From assembly GCA_022705125.1 (NCBI GenBank), contig JAKJFB010000046.1:1-12248 (forward strand): a DNA stretch of 12,248 nt, given 5' to 3'. The number at the start of each line of letters is the position of its first letter. Positions within the stretch are counted from its first letter, which is position 1. The position numbers and the translations under genes were made by a program. The stretch comes from Pseudomonadota bacterium. GTDB lineage: Bacteria > Pseudomonadota > Gammaproteobacteria > Pseudomonadales > UBA5518. Under the pieces are notes generated by a model that made no database searches, had not been told where the DNA came from, and saw only the letters and a list, made by a program, of their open reading frames with translations. Shown in pieces: positions 1-6,437 of the stretch.

Positions 1-331
1 GGATGCGCCGGGCCTGTCCCTTGGGCTGCTGGCTCTTGCTGGTATCCGGTTAAAGTTGCTCGAGCTCTTCGCTCATCGCCGCCAGGGCGGCCTAGGCGGT
101 CTCCTCGAAGAGTTGCGCCTGCTCGGTGGAGAGGCGCTCGGCCTTCACGCCGGAGCGATGACGTTTATGCAGCGCCAGCTCATGCGTGAGCCGCTCGATC
201 TTGGTCTGGCGCCACACGAGCTCGCGCTCCTGACCGATGAGCAGGTGGCGCAAGGCATCGGCATCCAGTTGATCGAGGTCGGCGGGCAGCGGCCTGGAGC
301 GGCCATTCGAGCTCAATGCGGGCGTTGCCAC
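1..331 (-). pseudogene. tnpC: IS66 transposase TnpC, N-terminal fragment with two premature stops
   Basis: The translation from 331 leftwards contains LPADLDQLDADALRHLL and then RQTKIERLTHELALHKR, the coiled-coil start typical of IS66 DDE transposases. It breaks at a TAG (92-94) just after AQLFEETA. The same frame then goes on with AALAAMSEELEQL, meets a TAA (50-52), and continues with PDTSKSQQPKGQARRI to the window edge. IS66 transposases normally read straight through this Glu-rich to Lys/Gln-rich stretch, so both stops look like nonsense mutations in a decaying gene. The catalytic DDE domain would lie to the left of the window. The usual arginine-phenylalanine-glycine at the end of the coiled coil reads RSG here, another sign of drift. 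Confidence 0.7.
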
Positions 332-629
332 GCTGCGCTTCGAGGCGGATCGCCAACGTTTCGACGGCGGGAGCCACCTGCACGGCTACAAAGCCCGGCT
401 CAGCCAATGGCGGGCGTTCAGCGCAGAGCGGCTTGCGAGAACTCGGTGGCTCGATGCCGCGCTCGCGCATCCAGCGGTGGACCCGGTTGGCGTTCAGGCC
501 GTTGGCCAGAGCCAGGCCGGCCACCGAGACGCCGGGCTCACGACAGGCCGAGACCACAGACTGCTTGAAGGCTTCGCTGTGCGTGCGCCGACTCCGGCGC
601 GGGATAACCACATCCATCGTGTCCACCAT
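180..629 (-). pseudogene. tnpA: IS66 accessory protein TnpA, C-terminus lost by deletion
   Basis: Residues about 12-110 look like IS66 TnpA: an N-terminal helix-turn-helix of the Tn-type (RRTHSEAFKQSVVSACREPG, then VAGLALANGLNANRVHRWMRE) and a C-terminal strand ending in ARIELEWP. After residue 110 (near position 300) the frame loses all TnpA character and becomes an out-of-frame reading of tnpC. A natural TnpA should end within some 15-20 residues of the ELEWP motif, so the last 39 residues are probably an artefact of a deletion that joined tnpA to tnpC. TnpA in complete elements is a small DNA-binding helper of transposition. No good ribosome-binding site precedes the ATG at 629. Confidence 0.65.
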
Positions 630-647
630 CGAACTTGATGGACACGA
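617..647. repeat. 9-bp perfect inverted repeat over the tnpA start
   Basis: TCGTGTCCA at 617-625 is mirrored by TGGACACGA at 639-647, with a 13-base spacer that contains the start codon of tnpA (627-629). An alternative overlapping pairing CCATC (626-630) with GATGG (637-641) exists. In mRNA the hairpin could hide the tnpA start, which would dampen transposase expression, but this is only a structural suggestion. Confidence 0.45.
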
Positions 648-723
648 TCTTCAATGGGATAAGCAGACGGCGGAAGGTGGGTTCGCCGGGGGCTTAGAGC
701 TGGGTGGCGAGATTTCTGCAGGT

Positions 724-758
724 GCCTCGCACGGCCTCTGCAGGGAGGCGCGCGAGGC
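724..758 (-). terminator. Possible hairpin terminator after the MaoC gene
   Basis: GCCTCGC (724-730) pairs with GCGAGGC (752-758), and inside it GCCTC (734-738) pairs with GAGGC (745-749), giving a nested GC-rich stem-loop 14 bases past the stop of the minus-strand MaoC gene. There is no T-run after the stem on either strand, so it is not a classical intrinsic terminator. It may act as a 3' mRNA stabiliser or have no role. Confidence 0.3.
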
Positions 759-772
759 GAGGGCATGCTCGA

Positions 773-1222
773 TCAGGTGCGCGCCGGTACGAGGATTTCA
801 GCCTCGCCATCCATGACCACCTTGTCTCCAACTGTGCAGACGGTCGAGAAAACCGCGCGGCGCTTCTCTGCCTTCAATTCCTTGACGGTGACACGCGCGA
901 CAACGGTGTCACCGATCTTGACGGGCGCCTTGAATTTCAGGCTCTGGGACAGGTAGATGCAGCCGGGGCCGGGCAGGCGGGTGCCGAAGACGGCCGAGAT
1001 GAGGCCGGCGGAGAGCATTCCGTGGGCGATCCGGCCGCCGAACATCGTACTCGCAGCGAACTCCTCGTCCAGATGGACCGGGTTGGTGTCGCCCGATACG
1101 CCGGCGAACATCAGGATGTCGGCCTCGCTCACCGTACGTGAGACCGAGGCGGTACGGCCAATGTGAAGGTCCTCGAAACTGAGGCCGTAGACTTCGCTGA
1201 AATCGCGTTGAGCTTGAGTCAT
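773..1222 (-). CDS. MaoC-like (R)-specific enoyl-CoA hydratase (PhaJ type)
   Basis: This 149-residue protein is a single hot-dog-fold MaoC domain, the usual size for (R)-specific enoyl-CoA hydratases. The hydratase motif is intact: FAGVSGDTNPVHLDEEFA around residues 39-56 gives the catalytic pair Asp45 and His50 with Asn47, followed by FGGRIAHGML. Such enzymes hydrate trans-2-enoyl-CoA to (R)-3-hydroxyacyl-CoA in the cytoplasm, often to feed polyhydroxyalkanoate synthesis from beta-oxidation; the exact substrate cannot be told from sequence. The ATG at 1220-1222 has a strong AAGGAG (1229-1234) six bases upstream. It is transcribed away from the exopolysaccharide block and sits between it and a dead IS66 copy. 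A link with matrix genes is positional only. Confidence 0.88.
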   Translation of the reverse strand: MTQAQRDFSEVYGLSFEDLHIGRTASVSRTVSEADILMFAGVSGDTNPVHLDEEFAASTMFGGRIAHGMLSAGLISAVFGTRLPGPGCIYLSQSLKFKAPVKIGDTVVARVTVKELKAEKRRAVFSTVCTVGDKVVMDGEAEILVPART

Positions 1223-1263
1223 GTACTTCTCCTTGTGTGAAACGGTGCTCCGGTAACGGACCG

Positions 1264-1292
1264 ACGCTACAAGCTTCGCATGCTAAAATCAA
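1264..1292 (-). promoter_or_regulatory. Weak candidate sigma-70 promoter for the MaoC gene
   Basis: On the minus strand TTGATT (1287-1292) and TAGCGT (1264-1269) are separated by 17 bases and lie about 40 bases before the start codon. The -35 matches four of six consensus bases and the -10 only three, so this is a guess based mainly on spacing and position. Confidence 0.22.
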
Positions 1293-1397
1293 CCTTGGAT
1301 GCTGCGCCGCCGCATTTGCCGCAAGGCCAGGCGGGCGTTTCGTGCGATTTTGCTCGGTGTGCTCGAGGCGGTTTGCTCCACCCGCCCTCGCCGTGAA

Positions 1398-1446
1398 GTG
1401 AGTCACAGGTGTCCTGCCGGTGATTGTCTAAGCTTAGGCACGATCA
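1398..1446. promoter_or_regulatory. Cluster of dyad symmetries upstream of the sugar transferase, candidate operator
   Basis: Three palindromes lie side by side in the divergent intergenic region: GTGAGTCAC (1398-1406), CAGGTGTCCTG (1406-1416), and a longer imperfect one at 1421-1446 centred on the perfect CTAAGCTTAG (1428-1437) with outer arms TGAT (1421-1424) and ATCA (1443-1446). The long dyad is about 80 bases before the sugar transferase start. Such density of symmetry in an otherwise non-coding stretch suggests protein-binding sites, perhaps for the enhancer-binding regulator encoded downstream, but no known site was recognised. The rest of 1223-1526 shows no convincing gene. Confidence 0.3.
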
Positions 1447-1526
1447 GGAGCCGGGCGATCCCTCCGCGATAAGCACTCCCGGCGCCCAGGGTTCCGACCC
1501 TTCCCAACACATGCAGAGGCCCCTCG

Positions 1527-2912
1527 ATGCTGAAGGTGTTCAGCCACTACCTTCCCACGCACACCCTGCAGCAGGTGCTGTTCGACGCCTTGACGCTTTT
1601 TGCGGTGGTGCTTGCAGCGGTTGCGGTACTCGTGACGCCGACAAGCGCGGTCGACTGGGCAATCTGCATTCCATCGGCGCTTACCTTCGCTGCAAGCATG
1701 ATCGCCCTCAATGCGGCGATGGGTTTGTACCGACCGGTGTATCAGCGTTCCCATCGGCAGACCTTCGCGCGCGTCGCCCTGTCGCTGACCGTGAGCGTAC
1801 CAGTGGCCTACCTCGTGTTCGGGCTGTTGCCGTGGTCCGAAATTGCCCCGCACTCCCTGCAGCTCAGCGTATTGCTGTTGCTCTGTTCGCTGTTGCTGGT
1901 CCGCGGGCTGGTCAATCAGCGCCAGGCCTCTGCCCTTTTCGTGCCGCGCGTGCTGATCGTGGGTACCGGCCGTGACGCGCGCATGGTGCAACAGGACCTG
2001 GTCCGTCCGCTGCAGCGCAGCGTGGAAGTGGTCGGCTTTCTTCCGGTGGGGGGAAACGAACGGGTCGAGGTGGAGCAGCACGCCGTGTTGCCACCGGGCA
2101 GCTTGCTGGAGGTGGTGCGCAACCTGCGTGTGGACGAGGTGATCGTCGCGGTGCGCGAACGTCGGGGGGGAGTGCTCTCCTTGCGCGAACTGCTGGACTG
2201 CAAGTTGCTCGGAACGCGCATCCTCGATCTGTCGACCTTCTTCGAGCGCGTGCAGGGGCAAGTGAGGCTGGATTCGCTGCGGGCGAGCTGGCTGATCTAT
2301 GGTGACGGCTTCCGCCAAGGCTGGACGCGAACCTTCGTCAAGCGTTGTTTCGACCTCGTCGTCGGGACCGCGCTCCTGCTCGTGGCCTTGCCGATCATGG
2401 TGCTCACTGCGCTGTTGATCCTGCTGGAGGATGGCGCGCCGATCTTTTACTCGCAGGAGCGTGTGGGACGCGGTGGGAAGCCGTTCCGTGTCATCAAGTT
2501 CCGCAGCATGCGGCGTGACGCCGAGAAGGACGGCAAGCCGCGGTGGGCGACTTCGAACGACGATCGAGTGACACGCGTCGGGCGTTTCATCCGCAAGCTG
2601 CGTATCGATGAGCTTCCGCAGCTGTTCAACGTGCTCAAGGGCGACATGAGTCTGGTCGGCCCGCGCCCGGAGCGCCCCTATTTTGTGGACCAGCTTACCC
2701 AGCAGATTCCGTTCTATGCGGTGCGGCACTGCGTCAAGCCCGGCGTCACCGGGTGGGCGCAGGTTCGTTACCAGTACGGGGCTTCGGTCGACGATGCCGC
2801 GGAGAAGCTCCAGTACGATCTGTATTACGTGAAGAACCACTCGCTGATCCTGGATACCCTTGTCCTCTTCGAGACGGTGAGGGTCGTCCTGACCGGTGAA
2901 GGCGCGCACTGA
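1527..2912 (+). CDS. PEP-CTERM-associated polyprenyl-phosphate sugar transferase (EpsB-like)
   Basis: The 461-residue protein has the layout of bacterial exopolysaccharide initiating transferases: several N-terminal membrane segments (about 17-36, 45-65, 83-101, 110-128), a Rossmann-like region starting at [10 protein letters not shown] (142-151), a further hydrophobic segment (275-300), and the C-terminal catalytic domain. Signature residues are KRCFD (272-276), [11 protein letters not shown] (310-320), KFRSM (324-328), the Asp-Glu pair at 361-362, [12 protein letters not shown] (372-383) and [10 protein letters not shown] (404-413). The family moves a sugar-1-phosphate from a nucleotide sugar to undecaprenyl phosphate in the inner membrane, the first step of repeat-unit assembly. 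The form found next to prsK is the exosortase-associated subfamily. The start ATG follows AGAGG (1515-1519) by seven bases. It lies 78 bases before prsK on the same strand and may share its transcript. Confidence 0.9.
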   Translation: MLKVFSHYLPTHTLQQVLFDALTLFAVVLAAVAVLVTPTSAVDWAICIPSALTFAASMIALNAAMGLYRPVYQRSHRQTFARVALSLTVSVPVAYLVFGLLPWSEIAPHSLQLSVLLLLCSLLLVRGLVNQRQASALFVPRVLIVGTGRDARMVQQDLVRPLQRSVEVVGFLPVGGNERVEVEQHAVLPPGSLLEVVRNLRVDEVIVAVRERRGGVLSLRELLDCKLLGTRILDLSTFFERVQGQVRLDSLRASWLIYGDGFRQGWTRTFVKRCFDLVVGTALLLVALPIMVLTALLILLEDGAPIFYSQERVGRGGKPFRVIKFRSMRRDAEKDGKPRWATSNDDRVTRVGRFIRKLRIDELPQLFNVLKGDMSLVGPRPERPYFVDQLTQQIPFYAVRHCVKPGVTGWAQVRYQYGASVDDAAEKLQYDLYYVKNHSLILDTLVLFETVRVVLTGEGAH

Positions 2913-2980
2913 GCGGCCGCGTGAGACTGCGGGCTCGCTTGGACGGGGGTACGGCGCAGTTCGCACGAATGCGTGACAGG

Positions 2981-2993
2981 GGAGAGGGGCGTG
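2981..2993 (+). promoter_or_regulatory. Ribosome-binding site that decides the prsK start
   Basis: GGAGAGG at 2981-2987 sits a few bases before GTG at 2991-2993. The upstream in-frame GTG at 2973 has no purine-rich sequence before it, so 2991 is preferred. The resulting N-terminus runs directly into the first hydrophobic helix. Confidence 0.6.
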
Positions 2994-5060
2994 CTTGAGG
3001 TTGCGATCTGGAGTTATGGGGTTGCGGCCGTAGCCTTCCTCATCTTCGCGCTGTACATCTTCCTCGCGTGGCGGGGCGCGCTGCCGGGTGGGGCCTTGTT
3101 CGCGGCCGTGGCGATTTCCGGTCTGTGGGCGGGTCTTTCGGCGCTCGAGGCCAGGGGCGCTTGGCCGTTTTCCGGTGCCCTCGCCGTCGCGCTCGATCTG
3201 CTCAGGGGCGCGGCCTGGTACGTGTTCCTGATCGTGCTGTCCCGCCCGTTGTGGGGGCGGTGGATGCGCTGGCCGGCGTATGTGGCGCTCGCGGTGGTGG
3301 TGGCGCAGGTGCTCGCGCTCGCGCTCGAGTCGGCGGGCGTCACCGGAGGGTTGCCGATCGCGCCGGCGATCGGTGCCTGGCTGATGCACGCGATCGTCGG
3401 CCTGATGCTTGTGGAACAGCTCTACCGGGGCATGCCCGCCGTCTCGCGCTGGGGTTTGAAGCCGCTTTGCCTCGCGCTGGCGGCGGGCTACATCTTCGAA
3501 CTGTACCTCTTCGCCGATGCCCTCCTGTTCTCGCGCATCGATGCGGATGTCTGGGCAGCGCGCGGCATCGCGCACGCCCTGCTCATCCCGCTGATCGCAA
3601 TCGCGGGGACGCGCAGTCCCTCATGGACCCTGCGGATGTCCGTATCGCGCGAGATCGTCTTCCATTCGACCGCGCTCGCCGGCGCCGGCCTCTATTTGCT
3701 CGTGATCGCCGCTGCGGCCTATTACGTGCGCTTCTTCGGCGGCGATTGGGGGCGCGCACTGCAGATGGCATTGCTCTTCGCCGGCCTGGTGGTCCTCGGC
3801 GCGCTGCTGTTTTCGGGCGCCGTGCGCGCGCGCCTGCGGGTCTTCATCAGCAAGCACCTCTTTCCGTACCGCTACGATTACCGGAGCGAGTGGTTGCGCT
3901 TCACCCAGGCCCTGTCGACCGTCGACCGCAGTCTCGATCTGGGTCAATCGGTCATCAAGGCGCTGTCGGATCTTGTCGAGAGCCCTGGAGGGTCGCTCTG
4001 GCTGGCCGATGCCTACGGCAAGTGCCGGCCGCATTCGCGCTTCAACCAGCCCCCGATCGACGTGGTCGAGGCGCTCGATTCGCCGCTGTGCGGGTTCCTT
4101 GCCCGCAGCGGCTGGGTGATCAACCTCGAGGAGTATCGCGTGCAGCCCGGACGCTACCAGGGTCTGGTGCTGCCGGACTGGCTGTCACGGCTCGACGAGG
4201 CATGGCTGGTGATCCCGCTGCAGACCGCCGAGCGCCTGATCGGCTTCGTCGTACTGGGTTCGCCGCGGACCCCCTTCGACATCGACTGGGAAGTCCTCGA
4301 TCTCCTCAAGACGGCGCAGCGTCAGGCCGCAGGCTATCTGGACCGTATGCTCGCGGCCGAGGCCTTGCTGGAGGCACGCAAGTTCGACTCCTTCAACCGC
4401 ATGTCGGCCTTCGTGGTCCATGACCTGAAGAACCTCGTCGCCCAGTTGTCGCTGATGCTCAAGAACGCCCAGCGCCACCGCGACAACCCCGAGTTCCAGC
4501 AAGACATGCTGGATACGGTGGCGAACGTCGAGGCGCGCATGCGCGGGCTGATGACGCAGTTGCAGGAGAAGCGCTCGATCGACCCGCCGCGCGCGGTGGA
4601 TCTCCCCGCGCTGCTGCGCGCGGTGTGCGAGTCCAAGCGTGGCCAGTCGCCCGTGATCGAGCTCGTGTGCGCAGCCGCGGGGCCGGTGGAGGTCAGTGCG
4701 CACCCGCAGCGGCTGGAGAGAATCATCGGTCATGTCGTGCAAAATGCACTGGATGCCACGGCACAGGATGGTAAGGTGGTTCTCAGTCTCGCTGCCGGGA
4801 AGGACGGGCGGGCGAACGTGGTCGTCGAGGACGACGGCTGTGGGATGAGTCCTGAATTCGTCCGCGAACGGCTGTCCCGTCCCTTCCAGACCACCAAGTC
4901 GAGCGGGATGGGGATCGGGGTCTACGAGACCCGGCAGTACCTCGAGGAGATCGGTGGCGCGCTGCACTACGACAGCGAAGTCGGGCGCGGCACCCGCGTC
5001 AGTATCGAACTCCCCCGCATCCGGCGCGAGGACGGGCAATCTACCGCGATGGGCATATAG
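2991..5060 (+). CDS. prsK: PEP-CTERM system membrane histidine kinase PrsK
   Basis: From GTG 2991 the protein has 689 residues (695 if the poorer GTG at 2973 is used). The N-terminal half holds about eight or nine membrane helices between residues 1 and 278. Then come the linker KHLFPYRYDYRSEWLRF (289-305), a GAF-like domain (about 320-450), the phosphoacceptor region VVHDLKNLVAQL with His477, and a GHKL ATPase domain with Asn585 (N box), DDGCGM (614-619), the F-box-like PFQTTKSSGMGIGV (631-644) and GRGTRVSIELP near the end. The H box HDLKN, rather than the more common H-E-F/L, is a trait of this kinase group. PrsK is predicted to phosphorylate PrsR, encoded three bases downstream. The signal it senses is unknown. 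Length, topology and partners fit the PEP-CTERM kinase family well. Confidence 0.92.
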   Translation: MLEVAIWSYGVAAVAFLIFALYIFLAWRGALPGGALFAAVAISGLWAGLSALEARGAWPFSGALAVALDLLRGAAWYVFLIVLSRPLWGRWMRWPAYVALAVVVAQVLALALESAGVTGGLPIAPAIGAWLMHAIVGLMLVEQLYRGMPAVSRWGLKPLCLALAAGYIFELYLFADALLFSRIDADVWAARGIAHALLIPLIAIAGTRSPSWTLRMSVSREIVFHSTALAGAGLYLLVIAAAAYYVRFFGGDWGRALQMALLFAGLVVLGALLFSGAVRARLRVFISKHLFPYRYDYRSEWLRFTQALSTVDRSLDLGQSVIKALSDLVESPGGSLWLADAYGKCRPHSRFNQPPIDVVEALDSPLCGFLARSGWVINLEEYRVQPGRYQGLVLPDWLSRLDEAWLVIPLQTAERLIGFVVLGSPRTPFDIDWEVLDLLKTAQRQAAGYLDRMLAAEALLEARKFDSFNRMSAFVVHDLKNLVAQLSLMLKNAQRHRDNPEFQQDMLDTVANVEARMRGLMTQLQEKRSIDPPRAVDLPALLRAVCESKRGQSPVIELVCAAAGPVEVSAHPQRLERIIGHVVQNALDATAQDGKVVLSLAAGKDGRANVVVEDDGCGMSPEFVRERLSRPFQTTKSSGMGIGVYETRQYLEEIGGALHYDSEVGRGTRVSIELPRIRREDGQSTAMGI

Positions 5061-5063
5061 AAC

Positions 5064-6437
5064 GTGAATTCGACGCAAGACAAGCAGCGTACTCTCCTGA
5101 TCGTCGAGGACGACCTCGCGCTGCAAAAGCAGATGCGATGGGCGTTCGACGCCAGCGAGACCGTGGTCGCGAGCGACCGCGAGAGCGCGATCGCGCAGCT
5201 GCGCAAACACGAACCTGCGGTGGTGACCATGGACCTCGGCCTGCCGCCGGCGCCCGACGACGTCAGCGAGGGCTTCAAGCTCCTGCGCGAGATCCTCACG
5301 CTCGCGCCCGATACCAAGGTCATCGTGCTCACGGGCCAGCATGACCGCGAGAACGCGATCAAGGCGGTGGGCCTGGGCGCCTACGACTTCTTCGCCAAGC
5401 CCTTCGAGCCCGAGCTGCTCAATCTCACCATCGAGCGCGCCTTCCGCATGCACGACCTGCAGAGGGAGAACGCCCGCCTCGCCGCGCTCGAGGGCAGCCC
5501 GCTCTCCGGACTGCTCACCCGCGATCCCGGGATGCTCAAGGTCTGCCGCACGATCGAGAAGCTCGCCTCGGCCTCCGCCACGGTCGCGCTGCTCGGCGAG
5601 AGCGGTACCGGCAAGGAGATCCTCGCGCGCGGCCTGCACATGCGCTCCGCCCGCGCCCGCGAGCGCTTCGTGGCGATCAACTGCGCCGCCATTCCCGATG
5701 CCTTGCTCGAGAGCGAGCTGTTCGGCTATGAGAAGGGCGCCTTCACCGGCGCAGTGAAACAGACCCTCGGTAAGATCGAGACGGCCAACGGGGGTACCCT
5801 CTTCCTCGACGAGATCGGCGACCTGCCGCTCGCGCTGCAGGCCAAGCTGCTGCGTTTCCTGCAGGAGCGCTCGATCGAGCGCATCGGCGGGCGCGAGGAG
5901 ATCCCGGTCGACGTCCGCATCGTGTGTGCCACCCATCGCAACCTCAAGGCGCAGATCCAGGCCGGGGTCTTCCGCGAGGACCTGTACTATCGGCTTGCCG
6001 AGATCGTCATCGAAATCCCGCCCCTGCGCGAGCGCGACGGCGACGCGACCTATCTCGCGCATGCCTTCGCACAGCGCTTCGCCAAGGAGAACGGCCGGCG
6101 CACGCCCATCTTCACGGACGACGCCCTCTCGGCGATCGAGGCGCACCGCTGGCCGGGCAACGTGCGCGAGCTGGAAAACTGCATCAAGCGTGCGGTGATC
6201 ATGGCCGATGGCGAATGCATCGCAGCCGAAGACCTCGGCCTCGCGGCGGGGGACGAAGACCTTTCGATCTTCAACCTGCGCCAGGTCCGGGAGGATGCCG
6301 AGCGTGCCGCCGTGCTCAAGGTCATCGCCCGCACCAACGGCAACATCGCCCGCGCCGCCGAGATCCTCGGTGTCAGCCGCCCCTCCCTGTACGATCTATT
6401 GAGCCGCTTCGGACTCAAGAAGGAGAATGCTTCGTGA
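5064..6437 (+). CDS. prsR: PEP-CTERM system sigma-54-type response regulator PrsR
   Basis: This 457-residue protein is an NtrC-like enhancer-binding regulator. The receiver domain has the acidic pocket Glu15/Asp16, the phosphoacceptor Asp57 in VTMDLGLPP, Thr90, and Lys112 in AKPF. The AAA+ domain has Walker A GESGTGKE (178-185), the sigma-54 contact loop GAFTGA (225-230), Walker B TLFLDE (245-250) and WPGNVREL (363-370). A Fis-type helix-turn-helix lies at about 427-449 (NIARAAEILGVSRPSLYDLL). Intact GAFTGA means it should work with RpoN. Relatives are reported to turn on PEP-CTERM and exopolysaccharide genes. The GTG start is three bases after the prsK stop with no clear ribosome-binding site, which suggests coupled translation. 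The receiver loop PPAPDDVSEG (61-70), just after the phosphorylation site, is longer than in most receivers. Confidence 0.93.
   Translation: MNSTQDKQRTLLIVEDDLALQKQMRWAFDASETVVASDRESAIAQLRKHEPAVVTMDLGLPPAPDDVSEGFKLLREILTLAPDTKVIVLTGQHDRENAIKAVGLGAYDFFAKPFEPELLNLTIERAFRMHDLQRENARLAALEGSPLSGLLTRDPGMLKVCRTIEKLASASATVALLGESGTGKEILARGLHMRSARARERFVAINCAAIPDALLESELFGYEKGAFTGAVKQTLGKIETANGGTLFLDEIGDLPLALQAKLLRFLQERSIERIGGREEIPVDVRIVCATHRNLKAQIQAGVFREDLYYRLAEIVIEIPPLRERDGDATYLAHAFAQRFAKENGRRTPIFTDDALSAIEAHRWPGNVRELENCIKRAVIMADGECIAAEDLGLAAGDEDLSIFNLRQVREDAERAAVLKVIARTNGNIARAAEILGVSRPSLYDLLSRFGLKKENAS
6420..6436 (+). promoter_or_regulatory. Ribosome-binding site and GTGA coupling at prsR/prsT
   Basis: AAGGAG (6420-6425) lies eight bases before GTG (6434-6436), and that GTG overlaps the TGA stop of prsR (6435-6437). 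This strong site and overlap decide the prsT start and imply translational coupling. Confidence 0.75.

Larger units (their letters stand above)
1..697 (-). mobile_element. Degenerate IS66-family insertion sequence, right-hand part
   Basis: The minus strand encodes, in order, the start of an IS66 accessory protein TnpA and the N-terminal region of the IS66 transposase TnpC, so this is one end of an IS66-family element. Between them there is no room for tnpB (usually over 100 codons), and tnpC carries two in-frame stops, so the copy is dead. The outer end is placed near 697, where the minus strand reads CTAAGCCCCC, resembling the GTAAGC start common at IS66 ends. This boundary is a guess because the other end lies outside the window and neither terminal repeat nor target duplication can be compared. 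Confidence 0.7.

Noticed and set aside
1434..1454. Possible sigma-54 promoter (AGGCACG followed by a GC)
   Set aside because: The -24-like AGGCACG (1436-1442) is good, but GG and GC are 11 bases apart instead of 10 and the -12 box is GGAGC rather than TTGC; such a spacing error normally abolishes sigma-54 binding.
1424..1975. Plus-strand open frame overlapping the start of the sugar transferase
   Set aside because: Out of frame with the transferase, Cys/Arg/Pro-rich, no family resemblance.
1434..3575. Long open frame on the minus strand (713 codons)
   Set aside because: It is antisense to the sugar transferase and prsK, has low-complexity Arg/Gln/His-rich content with no domain, and is typical of the shadow frames of GC-rich genes.
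4185..6146. Long open frame on the minus strand (653 codons)
   Set aside because: Antisense to prsK/prsR, whose frames carry all expected motifs; the composition is a GC artefact.
5924..6433. Upstream extension of the prsT frame
   Set aside because: It overlaps the AAA+ and DNA-binding parts of prsR and encodes an Arg/Pro/Gly-rich sequence; the real start is the GTG at 6434 with AAGGAG before it and a lipoprotein signal after it.
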